Source: Sipunculus nudus
Taxonomy: Eukaryota > Annelida > Sipuncula > Golfingiida > Sipunculidae
Assembly: GCA_026874595.1 (NCBI GenBank)
Contig: CM049318.1
Location: 5,597,741 to 5,661,740, forward strand
Length of the DNA: 64,000 bases
Reading direction: 5' to 3'
The notes under the pieces were generated by a model. The model ran no database searches, had not been told where the DNA came from, and saw only the letters and a list, made by a program, of their open reading frames with translations. Within the stretch, counting starts at the first letter, position 1. Each line of letters begins with the position of its first letter. Below, piece after piece: positions 13,501 to 26,800 of this stretch. The position numbers and the translations under genes were made by a program.

Positions 13501-16500
13501 TATATAATCTATATAGCGTCAGATTTCTAAATGCAAATGATAGATATTAAAAATAAAACCAGATATGTTATATTATCAGTAAAATTTTTTAAAAATTACT
13601 AGTATGATGGTAATTCACGCACAATTAATATAATTATGAATATAGGCCTCCTCTTTCCCGTTACTGTTTTAAGAGGTCGCGAAAATAGAACCCTCGCGGA
13701 ACACTGGAAAATGTAAAATTGCGCTAATATAAAGCCAACCACCATATGATTTTAGCACACGCGGTTTGTAACATAGCTTATCTCTTCTTACTTTTATTCT
13801 TACAGCCACTTCCATCATACGCTGCCACTCCGTCAGCTGCCAGGTTCTCGGCCAGCACAGTCAGTACAGTACTGGTGGCAGAGGAGCTGCCCTCTGGCGT
13901 CAGACCAGTAACTACCGTTCTGTACTCCTGTTTGAATTAAACTATTCTTACTTGTATTGATGTTAATTTAAGGCGACGGCGAATTACAGTTATGGTTGTT
14001 GAAGAATATAACAGAGTTTATATTTACCTTGAAATTATATTTATCACAAATGAATACATTATCCTGTTAATTTCAATTATTTATATAATACGTTTTATCA
14101 ATATATAAGGTGTCCTGGTTTTCTTCAACTTGCTCTTTTTAGTAGCTCTCGTACAAAATTCACGAAAAATTTCCATTACCGGACCAGATTGGAAAAGTTC
14201 ACATTGCTTGCTTTGCCACGCAAAGAAGAATATACATATAAGCAAACTTTACTGGTCCTGTTGAAGTCATGTTCTCTTAACAAAGGGTTTGTACCGCTCA
14301 TCGTAACTCTTTCTATTCATGTTGAAATTTTTTAGCTGAAAGCCTTTCAATGATTTTTATGGTGCTGACGTTATGGAAATACTCTAAAGGTATAAACTCT
14401 TATTATTATTTATATTGGTTTCATTGCAATGTTCTTATATTCTTGTTATATAAATGTACAAACATGAATCTTTGCCAACCAACCGACCAACCCTCTGAAC
14501 ATTAATAAGCAATCACTTCATACCTTGAATGCCTGGAGAGAGATGTTGTCGAAGACGTACGACGATGACGTATGATTGAGGACCGGTGACGTCACGACCG
14601 ACTCCCCAGTAACCAGCTGTAGGTCTGCCCGATACGTCACGTTGTACCAGGGGTGATGAAATCCTGACCACCGGACACGCACCGTTTTCTGGTTGGTCTG
14701 GATCTCCATATGGCCATCACTCTGAATATAGGCAATAGATTGACGTTCATAGATGTTAATCATAAAGATAGGCACTTTAACCCCCAATGCCCATATAAAG
14801 TCACAAGTTTATAAGCTTAATTGTTAAGAAAAATGAAATCGTCCTTTAATACGTACTACTTCTATGTTGTGGCTTTGTCTTCATATGAAGAGGAAGGTAA
14901 AATATCAACTAACAAAATAGTTTGTGATGCATCCTTTGCAACAGACAACATATGACTTCATTTACATTGTAAAATAAATGTTTAATATCAGTACACAGCA
15001 AACATGTATAAGAAGAGACTGTCTCGAAGGAGATTGCCGACATTGTTATTCTGACATATATTTTCTTCATTTGTTCTATTACTTTATTACAGCTGTAGCA
15101 CATGTTGCAATATTTATATACCTGTCCACCGGGCTGAGCGTGCCACACCTGGCCGGCAGACGGAGGTCCGTGGTCATGAATGTACACGTGAGACAGGTAG
15201 TCATGGAGATGACCCGCCACGGTCTCTGTTCTCATGACAACCTGGTAAGTGTGCTGAGGATGAAGGTTATGGGTCAAGGACGCCTCTTTAATAAGGATAT
15301 TTCCCTCAGCTTGAGAAGACTTTATCATCTCATAAACTTGCATTGGCTCAATGACTCTGACTTTACTTTTCATATCAACTGCAAAGTAAAGAACATTTAT
15401 CATCTAGGTATGCAGTTGATTTTGTTGCTACTGCATGTCCGAGGGACAACTTTAAGCAGAATTTACTTCACACCATTGTCAATTTCATGGAGTAAAAGTA
15501 AAAAAAAGGCCAAAATTGAAGCATCCAAACTATTTTGAGATAAGGTCCTAAAGATAATTTGACAACGAAATCTTTAAGAATGCTTCCTCGACATGTATCC
15601 ATTTTAAAATAATTTTCTAAAAGAATAAAAATGAACCTGGCAGTGTCAAATGAATGTTTGAAATGAATAAAATTGAGAACGGTATGCAGGATTCAAGTAA
15701 CTGCGAATCATGTGTTTTATAATAAAGAAAATATGCCATGTGTAATTCGGAAATATTTTTGTAGCGCCAGGAAGTCTTACATTACTCTAATCTTACCACA
15801 TTTCCGGAATAATGAAACTTACCGATAGTCAAATATGCTGTTTTGATGGATTGCACCAGGCTCTTGTCGGTCGTCTGCTCCCAGTTGACGATGACGTCAT
15901 TGCCGTGGTCTGTTCTCCTGCACGTCATCTCGAGTTTACGGACCAAATCCGATGACGCCCAGGCTTCAATTACCACTGGTCCGGATACCTGAGTAAATGA
16001 CTTAGACTATATTCATATGACTCTTACATGCATTTTGGTATGAATTTATCTTGTTAAATAATAATCTAGAGGGCAAAATTATGAAAATTGGGAAGAAGGA
16101 GACTTTCGTCAATGCTATGAGATATAATACAAGCACAAGTTAACATTCTACCCGAGGGATGGCGGTTTGCGCCCAAGATTCGGATAATTTAATAAAAATA
16201 CCACATAAATCAAATAAAGGAACACTTGACTAACAACACCATAATGTGCAGGCATCAGTTATCTCCGCTGAGTTTATAACAAATATAGATTATCATGTAA
16301 AATACAATGACCTACCATGTGGCTTCTGAGCCCCGCTTTGTTTACGGCCTTAATGTGGATATAAAACTGCTGCCCGTGTGAGAGACCTGAGTGATAGGTG
16401 TGGTAGTGACGGTGGTTGTGTGTGGACCGGAAGGGCTGGAGGTCTGGTTCACCCCGCCCCGTGGTAGACAAACCCGTCTCGTAATCCGCGATACCGGACT

Positions 16501-17842
16501 CACCATCCTTGCCAAACCAAGAGAACCTCAGCTGAAAAAGTGTACAGCGCGATGTATCTTTTAATTTAATTCACAACATGTCTGTTGAAATAAAGTCATG
16601 GATCATAATGTATTAACTAAGACAAACCCCCGAAAATTTGGTGATAGCACCGTATACTCCAAACCGTTAAAGCCTCAGCTTATGTAAAATTATGTAATTG
16701 TAATAACACTATCATTAAATAATTCAGGAGCAAATATTTAGAAACAGGTCAACTGGTGCCCTTGCTCATCGAAAGTGCCATTAAAACTTCTGTGCTACAT
16801 TGTGTCACACCATTAATATCTTTCGCTATATTTTATTAATAATGTTTTATTAATTTTATGGGATAATAAACGTTATCCCATAACATTCACTTTATCTATC
16901 AAAGGACACATTATCTCTGTATAACAAACTATAAATGAAGAACCATTATCTATCAAAGGACACATTATCTCTGTATAACAAACTATAAATGAAGAACCAG
17001 AAAATACAAATGATATAAAAGCCTTTCTGATTTTTGTTTTCTTGAATAACACAGGCAGCGAAATAAAGAACATTTATTTGGGACACATAATTCCAAAAAC
17101 AGGTATTTAAATCCTTATATAATGATTTTTTAAATAAAATTTTAAAAAATTGGTCCATGAAATCTGACATTTCACAAGGTCTGCTTTGTAAACCAAGATT
17201 TAAACGGTTACTTATACAGAATGTGTTCAAGAAGCAACCAAAACTGATATCCATTGACCCTGTGTACATTGTTTTGGTTAATTTGCCTCTGAGACAAAGT
17301 CTCTGAGCTTTGGCTTTCTATGTTCAAGAGTGAACATTTAAAACAGCATGCTTCTTTAGGATAAACTAAATAAAGTGACATGTGACATTTAATTATATTG
17401 TAATTGCTTTCTTTGACGGTATGCTATATCCTGTCATATTTTTGCATTATCTTTACCTTGTGTTCTGAATGCAGGTATTCTGTCCGAACGAATCTGGTGA
17501 ACTTGGCACATTTTTCTGGTGGTAAATACATCGTTTTCATTGTTCCGTTCTCATACCGGCGAATTACGTATGACGTAATGTTAATCTCTGTCGCATTCCA
17601 CCTAAAGTGATGAATTAATTGATCTATATGTCCAGCAAAATGCAAAAGAACGGTTAGACTTTTGTTCTGTAGACAGTTTTCTAGTGGGGAGGCATATAAG
17701 CAATGCATCATGACAGGCCTCATGAAACTTGTTGGAATGATAAGACGCTTACTCAAAGGAGGACATCTGGAGCGCAGACACACGCAGGCACTTATTTATC
17801 TGTTGTATAGAATGATAACATGTTCAAGACGCATCTAGAGAT

Positions 17843-17875
<33 letters not shown>

Positions 17876-20800
17876 GAGAGAGAGAGAGAGAGACAGAGAG
17901 AGAGGGTAAACATGAAAACCCAGAAAAGTCGGTTCACTCTGCATGGAAATCGAACCGATGATTGCCGGTCTTTTCTCTATATTCATGTTCTATCTCTCCA
18001 TACAATGAACCAGCAGGGATATATATATATATAGCCAAATCTGTATAGAAATCCCTGGGGGGAATTATGTCAGAAAGTCTAAATTAACCTGCACTCCGCG
18101 CTGGTGATGCTTAGGAGAGTCAGTATCCGGTCTCTGCTGAGGTGGTATACGTCCTTAGTGACGGGATCGGCCACCAGGGATTCGTGGACGAACAGTCCTT
18201 CTACCGACACCGCGCTCAGTGTCGGAGGTGTGACGTCAACAGTCACCCCGTCGGAGCAGACAGGAGTCGACTTATCTAACGCATGGTTGTACGCCACCAC
18301 AGTCACGTGGTATTTACCCGGCCTCGATATGGACCTGCTTGCCCATGTGTTCGGTGTTCTATGAACCTTAAATAAAAAGTCTAATTTTAATGTTTCATGC
18401 TAAAATATATAAGTAATCAGTATCTTTGATGACTGAACGTTAATAATATATATTTCATGAAATGTTAAATTATATATATATATATATAGTAAATGTGAAA
18501 TAAGAAAATCCATATAAATCAGTATAATATCAGCAGTCTCTGATGAAGGTCCAATACAAAAGCGTTCCTGCTCGAGATAATTGCCAAGAAAAATAAACAG
18601 GACCGTCGTGCAATAAAACTAATATGATTCTAACACCAGTTAAACCTTAACAAGAAGCAATTTATAATTATTTGCATGGAGCATGATCCCCGGATCCCAT
18701 TGATGTGAAATCAATAATTCAATTTTAAATATCTTTTTTTAATAAGTCTCCTTTTTATTTTTCATATAAATTTATCAGCCATACATAATTCATACATATT
18801 TTTACATATTTTGGATATTTAATTCTACTTTATTTTGTAGATAGCGGTAACCTACGGTGGTGGAGGATGGCGAAAAATCGTCCGCAGTCAAACAACGACC
18901 AGAGAATCCATACTGATAAAACATGACGCCACTCTCCTTGTCAAAGAACCCTTCCCATGATGCATGCTGGGTCATGTGACTTTGAAAATCTACGTCTGGT
19001 GAACCTGGCGGACTATCTTTCAGCACCCCGGGGTGTGGAGGGCTCGTGTCCACAGTAACCTGACACCAATGATACAATGAGTAACATGAGAAAGATCATT
19101 GTTACGTCACTCCATTAGATTGCTACCATGGCTACACGGTACTTCCTGGTCCTGACAGGACCGCACATTTTATAACATGAAATTCTTTTAGGATGTAGCG
19201 TTACGGCTGTTCCATCGAAACAAAATGCAACCGACTTATTTTAAACCAGAAATATTTGAATTACTGAATGAACGTGTAATCTTTTGACCGCAGTTGAATA
19301 TTAAAAAAATAGTAAAAATAGTAAATAGCGTGGTTAAGAAATGAGTATGGCCGATTACAAAATCTTAGAATAAGACTTATTTCTAACTGTTGTCCTGATT
19401 ATTAAGAGGCTGGTGAGGCATTTGTATTGAGTGGGTAACACAAACCCCATGTCAACGACAGATAGTGGAATACAGAGAATACATGTGCCCCCTCTTAAGG
19501 ATCATTGAGCTTCATTCCTGCGCGGAACGGTTGCTTAGTTTGGTTAACGCCTCGATGATTAATCAGTAGCTCATTCTTGTCCGAAAACAGACCTAACTTT
19601 GACTTCGGGAAAAGCATGTCTGAAATCCCTCATTTCAGAAGGCACGATGGTGAAAACCACCGAATCTAAATAAATGTTATGACTTCTGGTTGTTTGAAAT
19701 CATATTATGCCAGTAGGGTTAATAAATCATACGTACATGACTCACCATAGCTCAATTAACTTCATCTAAAGATTTACCGTGTCACATACGGGCTGATGTA
19801 AAGGCTTTTACAGAGAAATGCCCACCTTGAAGGTTTTGACGGTGACCAGCTTGGCATTATTGGCGACAGTGATGGTGTACATGTAGTCGTGATCATGTGA
19901 CCCCTCGGGCCTCGTCATTTTACTCGGGTCTGGCTTCAACCTGTAGTTTCTCTGATAGCACGTCCGTGTGGCTGGCACGCATGCGCAGGACGGTGGCTCG
20001 CAAAGACCTCCAGGCTGTAACACAGAAGTACAAAGAAATACAATCATCTTCAACGCTGACCAAAAGATGATGCCCTCGACCAACCAAGTAGTGTGTAATA
20101 CAGGCAGTAAAATAAGAGAGGTAAAGCGCGATGGAAAATCCAATATGACATAACGTTTGGTAAAAGAATATATTGAGTTGTTGTTTTACTATACCAGGAT
20201 ATTTCAGGAAAAGCGACGAATTATTTATGATATTCCTAAAGCAATAATAATTAAAAAATAATATAATAACAAATCACTGACTTTCTTTCTAACGACAGCC
20301 AGATGACCCTGACCGTGAACTTTGCTCTGGTCAGCGAAGTCATGAAGAACCCATGCTATGGAGAACACGCCACTGTGGTCGTCATAGGTTTCCAGTTCTA
20401 ACCTAATAAACAAGAACGGTTTCGTAATGACATAACAGAGACAAGGCATAACACACACTATAATCATCAAGTAATATGCCCGAAAAACATGCAAAACAGT
20501 TAAAACATTAATTAAATCTCATTTACCGAACCCCCCCCCCCCCCCCATTATTTTAATACAGGTCTGGCAATGTGGATGGTAAATGTGCTGTGTTATGCTG
20601 TGCTATACTATAATATATTATGTTACATTTACACTGTATTATTATATATTACTTTGCTTTACTATACTATACTACATTTTACTGATATACACTTATATAT
20701 ATATTATAATATACCATACTTATTCATGTCTGTATATTTGTCTGTAATCAGCTAGTCTTAATAATAGTATCTAACTGCCCTTAAACTCACATCTGTGCCA

Positions 20801-23800
20801 TACTTAACCTTTTGTTATGACAGAGCGGTACTTGATTAAACTTAATAGAATAGAAAGGTGTTTAAAATATAACCAAACAGGCTTTAACAAACATACGCCA
20901 TATCAAACAGCTCTGTAGACTTGTGAACTGCCAGTCCCCTGTGTCCGTCTTTACTGAGCCCGATGATAGCGACCTCTGGTGGAGAGCTATCAACCTTGAC
21001 GAGGGTGTGGTCTGATACCTCGTTTCCCATGACATCTGTGGCCTTTATAAACACCCGGATTGAATCACCGTCAACACGAGGTATACGGAGAGACGCAGCC
21101 TCGCTCTGAAAAGACCAGAGTGTTGTTATTATTATTTTTATTATCATTATAAGTAGTAGTAGTAGTAGTAGAAGAAGAAGTAGTATTTTTACTACTACTA
21201 CTACTTTTAATACAACTACTATTACTACCACCACTACTATTTATAAATTTATTTTTATTCCCCCCCCCCCAACAGTAGGACGGGTAGCATTATAGGGATC
21301 GATCAGGTTATTTTTTGTTCATATTTGGGTTAACAATTTTTTTGGGGGGACCTAAGAATTAGCAGAACCATGTTTGATTTTTTTTTCTTTTTTTCTTAGT
21401 TTTTTTGCCATTTTCTGTTTGCGCTAGATCTCCCATATGTCTGATTTTTAAAAGCTAAAATTTGGGCACAATGTGTGGTCTAGATTATATATTTGCATAG
21501 ATCTGATATTAATTTTTTTATCTTGACCTTTTTCCGAAGCCATCCAGGGATGTTTGGTGATTGTACACATTAAATTTTTATCATATTATCAATTTTTATA
21601 TATTTGTTATTTAATTATCCCAGTTAATTTTGTTTCTTTTAGTTGGTTATTTAGCGAGTTTTTGGGAATAATACAAGAGAAGAGTTACCTGTACATTAGG
21701 AACTGCCGCCCACGTTCCTTTCGGTTTCGTGTTGTTGGCTCCCCCGTTCTTGTCGACGTCGAACTGTATGTGAAAGGCAGTGACGCCATGGGCGCTGGGG
21801 ATCGCTTCCATGGACCTGACCCCGGGAGGCTGACCCCTCCTGACCTCGTACCCCTCATCAATAGCCGGTGAGTGAGGGCGGATGGCGGCCAACAGCTTGT
21901 GTTCATGGTGGAACTGGTTCATAAAATGTCCTTTCCAGCCAACTCGTACCTGTCACACAGTATAAAGGTATTTAATAAACTACATTGAATTTGTTTTTAT
22001 TGTAGCATCTAGAAGAAACGGGAATATACGGCAGTTGGCTTGATTTCATAGGGTGATCTATTTCGTAATTGAACTTTTAAGTTTAAACGTTAACTATTTG
22101 AGCAGTGGTTGTTACGCCACAGTTGTTAGAGGTTGTTTTACACTTTTGCTGGAGTTTATACAATAATTAGATTTTTTATTATAAAATTTAGTTTTATTCA
22201 TTTTATTTCATTTTATGAAAATTATTTCAAATCAATTTTAAAACTGGTATCTACCATTGTTTAAAGACATCGTGTAACACATTTAGTAACCGAATTCCTA
22301 TAAAGTTTCATTTTCACCTTATTAACTGGCAAAATGTGAAGAATGGTTATTAGACGTGTATTAAAAATACAGCAGCCTGTACATATCGTCTCCTCCGGTG
22401 GCTACTGACTAACCTGCTGTGACAGGTTGGTGATCCAGGTGTGTGACGTATTGGCGGCTGCTGACGTCACTCTGATGGCCGTGTTGCCATGGGGCGAAAC
22501 CTTTACAGCATTCACGTTGTCGAACAGGACGAAGGTTCGGGAATAGCGGTGGTTTCCGGCATTATCGTCCACAGCAAGGACGAAACAGTACATGCCTATT
22601 TAAAGTCATACATTCGTTATCTTAAGCCTTATCTCATGGAATGTTTAAAAATGGACGTACGAAAACATTGCAGTATTGATATGAATTTCTACTCTGTACA
22701 TTGCTTGCTGTGGTCGGCTACATGTTCTCGAGGTTGAAATTTCGCGATATTAACTTTCCAAATTTCCCGAGGGTTCCATTTTCGCGATATTTTTCGATCA
22801 TTATATATGCGCAAATATTTCTACAATTTTGACAAGAACTCAAGGTAATATCAAACGAGCAGATAATTATTGTTTATCTTTATTAGATTAAATGTGTTGT
22901 CTTGGGAATCTTTCATTTTCTATTTACGGATGTCATAAAGGGATATATTATTATCTTTTGCCGTATGACTTACGACGCTACATGCAACTCGCTTATGAGA
23001 CTACAGTATAAATGACAGATAATTTAAGTAGATGGCACCTTTTATTCACGAAAGTTTTATTTTCGCGATATTTTCCCTTGCGCGAATATCCCTAATTTGA
23101 AACCCTCGTGAACAAAAAATCGGCCACAACATTTTTGATATCGTAGACGGTAACAAAAAGTTTGGAAATATCAAAAATCATTTTAAATAAGATTAACAAA
23201 ACAAGCATTTAGGTAACACCTTTCTTATAAATTTCTTTGCACGGTCCTGAAGGTTTCATGCCTGTATTTTAATACATTGGTTACGGGAATGTTACCTGGA
23301 GCGGGGAGGTTGACAGAACAGCTCGTGTTGCCAGGTAACGTGTCCACTTTCACAAAAGGGTGGAGATCCGTGCCGAGCACGTTTCCGTAAGGCTTCATCT
23401 TGAATACCTCGATTTCATATTTCTTTATTCCCGATGGGAGGTCAGTCCATCCCTCGTACACCGCATTCACTTTTGCCTGGATATCAGAAACATATATATA
23501 TTTTTATACATCAATTGTTAAAGGATATGCATGAATCAAGTCGGTGCCATGGTCTAACAGGTCAAACTAAGGGTAAAGGACAGAATTAAGCTTTTTGAAT
23601 TTCAATTTCTCATTTGGACAATTCAGGAGTAGTTTTGAAGTCATTGCTGAATGAGAATTCAAATCTCTTTCGTTTTGGTGAAATTTTATCAGCTTTAAAA
23701 CCTGAGGATCTTACACACTGAAGTTACACATGTACAGCTGGATTATTCTTCAATCTGTGATGGTTCTATTTTTCAATTCCTCTAAATTTCATAACTGATA

Positions 23801-26800
23801 AAAATGCCTCTGAATATCTCGTACAATTGTTTAACTCAATATGTAGAAAAGTTCATCATGTCTCAAGCAAATGCAACCACCGAACTGTTGATCTGAAATA
23901 TCTGTTAGATATCAATACGGTGTCAAATTTGTTATCCAACTGCCATGAAACTTTTTGTCTTTGCAATGATATGAACATTTGTTGTCATGGCGACACAAGT
24001 AAGTTAATGTGATAACTGAACAAAATTACCGTAAATTTAAGTAATTTAAGCCAGCGGGACGTTGGAGGGCGAACCTGCATGCAGAGATTCATTTGTCACA
24101 CCTGGTAACTATGGTTCACTCAAGAGATCTGAATAGAACAAATATTCATAAAGACATAAAGTCTTAGGTGATTTTTTTTTTATCGAGATGATAATATGGA
24201 AAGTAGCAATCACCTCCTTCCTGTAAGGTTTTCCGACTTCCAGAAATTTTCGGCTGCAATGTGAACTAACTGAGCAGTGCGAAGGCGAGGTGAAGTCGAA
24301 CATTAGAGTGGCTGTATGTGACGTATTCAGTCCGCTATAGAACTTGTGCGGGCCAGCTTCTGGTGAGATCCCGCCGTCGTAGTTATTTAGACGAAGGTAT
24401 CCCCCATTTTGTACTTGTGGAGACATTACAAGACTAAAACAAAGTAGTAGATTTCAGCTAAAGAATGAGCGGTAATTTCACAAAGAGTTTCATCTGATAT
24501 CGATATTTCCAACTTTAATTAGATTAACTCTTATTTAAATGTGCATAGTATGTATGTAGTTGCTCTAAAAAATTGATGGATTGAGGAGTATGTCTGTTGT
24601 TTCAGACTAAGCCTAGCCGCGTTGATATATCGGTGATGGGGTATATATATCTCACAACTTTTTAGCATGCAAAAGCTGATGCAGGAGAGGGTCCAGGGGG
24701 TTCGGGCCCCCCTTATTTAGCCAACCTTTTTTAGGGTTTCAGACCCATTTTTGCGGCCTGAACCCCTCCCCCGTTCCGGACCTGGGGACATTTGTTTAGA
24801 TTTTGTCATTAATGCTCGTGGGGTGGACCCCTCTTTTCCTAAATCCTAGATACGCCCAGGCCAGACGGGGGTTGGGGATGGGGGGAAATTGGGGGGGGGG
24901 GTAAACAAGGTAATCAGCCCCTTCCCCAACTGATTAGAAAATCATTTTTATATTGGAAATAAATATATGATAAATTAGAAAGATAGACTGATTTCTGTTT
25001 GATGGACCAGCATTAACAGATGGGTTATAAATTAGATTTAATTACCTCAATTATACATCATACTCATTACATTTATGCACTCTTATTGGGGAAAATTCAA
25101 TATTGCTCTAATCTATACGCTTTAGAATCATCCCCCAGCCCGCCCTTGAAGATTAATCTACCCCACTAATATTTACTGTACTAACCGGTCTCCGTGGTTC
25201 AAGGGTCGATTAAAGTTGACGTGTTTCAGGCAGTGATGGAGATTCCTGTTAGGATTGGTCCGGGAGTAACCTTCACTGCATTCAATATAACCAGACTCCT
25301 CATCCCCACCAGCTGTGTAACATATAACAAAGCGTCCTCGATTAATTAAAGTGATGCAATAAAGCAGAGTTGACGTCAGTGGAATCAACGTCCAAATCAG
25401 CAATGCAACAACTATACATGATCCAAAACGTTGGTTCAGTGTTCAATTATGATTCTTTGAATAAGAAATATTCTTTGCTTCTTGTGAAAATTTTCTAATT
25501 TGGTCAAACCAAAATTTCAATTTCATGGTCTTTTTTAATTCTTATGACTTGTTACCTAATAAAACATGAGAAAGCGACTCATCTCTATTTCTGGACGATT
25601 GCTCAAGACACTAGGTATGAATGTTATCCAACCATGAGTTTGGTTATCGAAAATGACAAAGTAAAGTTATATATTTGTTACGACATCCATAGCGATCATA
25701 TCCTTTCAGGTCTGATTTCCTTATGGCAATAAAATACTCAGGTCGCTTGAGTGGATTTACATGTCACGATCTATCGAGTAAAAGCTCGACAGTTTTTTTT
25801 CTTGTATCAACAGTTATCTTTAAGAATACACGAAAATAGTATTTGTACCTCTGTGAAGGGTCCATGGCACCCTGGCTTGTATGACACCAACAGCAAAATC
25901 ACTGACGTAATACGGCTGTGGATACTCAGACATGGACGGACCGGTGAAAGTACTCTGCCAGTCCATCTGTAAGCAAAAGAGTCGGTTAGCTTGTTACAGC
26001 TTCACTTGTATTTTTAAAGACTGGTCTTCATGTTTCACAGGTATCCTCATACTGGGCCTACCATTCAGGTTAGCGTTAGGCCTGTATGATAGTCACTTTA
26101 ACGTATGGCGAATAGAAAATGTGATTTGGTAATACAACGTTACTTTGTCAGATTTTCCATCTCTTTATATACAAGAAAGGGAAAGCATATATGGCTTTCA
26201 TAACGCGTCATTCATCGCCATTTGACAAACTTTGATTCTCAGGTACTTAGTCACAGCTCACCTCCAGCTGAGTAGCTTTAATGTTGGTGTACATTCTCAG
26301 TGACCGGTGATTACATTCAATGTCTCTGAAGTCTTCTACATTTCCTCCGGACATCTTCTTCAGTTTGCCGAGACAATGTGTTATACTGGGCCTTCTTGTA
26401 ACTATTGTAGACGATTTATGTAAAGTTTTGTCCTTTCGTTTATACTTCATAGTATATTAAGAAAAGCAGTCGCTGAGGATTCGATTTATGATTTTCAGAA
26501 CACAACAAACGCTTAATACAATATCTTAATAGCCATATTGCAGATAACCATTTTTAACATTTACGATATGAAAGGTCAATAATACAACAGTTTTTAAAGA
26601 TTTGCTTTAGAAAAACATTTAAAAATTCATAAATAAAAATGATGAAAATTAAAACAAAATATTTTAATTGCTCTGCTCATCTTTCTAATGATATCACCTT
26701 CGTTATAAGCAATTATTTTAGGATGACCAAATTTAAATAATGATCGGGATGATGATACAGAGGATGATAGAAGAGGGATAGTCATAATGTTGTGTAGAAA

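Larger units (their letters stand above)
620..26401 (-). other. Array of fibronectin-III/HYR-like modules with recurring SDG-VD-PP linkers
   Basis: After the cysteine-rich head the protein becomes a long run of beta-sandwich-like units. Linkers of the form CSDGVTVDVTPP recur in the exons at 18366, 9514 (CSDGIVVDAEPP), 5902 (GFIVDVTPP), 4818 (SDGIIPDNSPP) and 2926 (SDGFMVDISAP), with looser versions at 21105, 19059 and 7391. Each tends to be followed by a W-x-GF-x-D-x-ESGI block: SWEGFFDKESGV at 19059, SWQGLFLDQESG at 7391, TWGGFHDTETGI at 5387, AWFNMHDVHSGI at 4322, TWELFDGESGL at 2239. This pattern is widespread in unnamed lophotrochozoan secreted proteins. The fold assignment is inference from the tryptophan and proline spacing. 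Confidence 0.75.

Noticed and set aside
14978-15538. 186-residue plus-strand open frame
   Set aside because: It lies antisense over the phase-supported minus-strand exon 15122-15378 and its flanking introns, and has no family resemblance.
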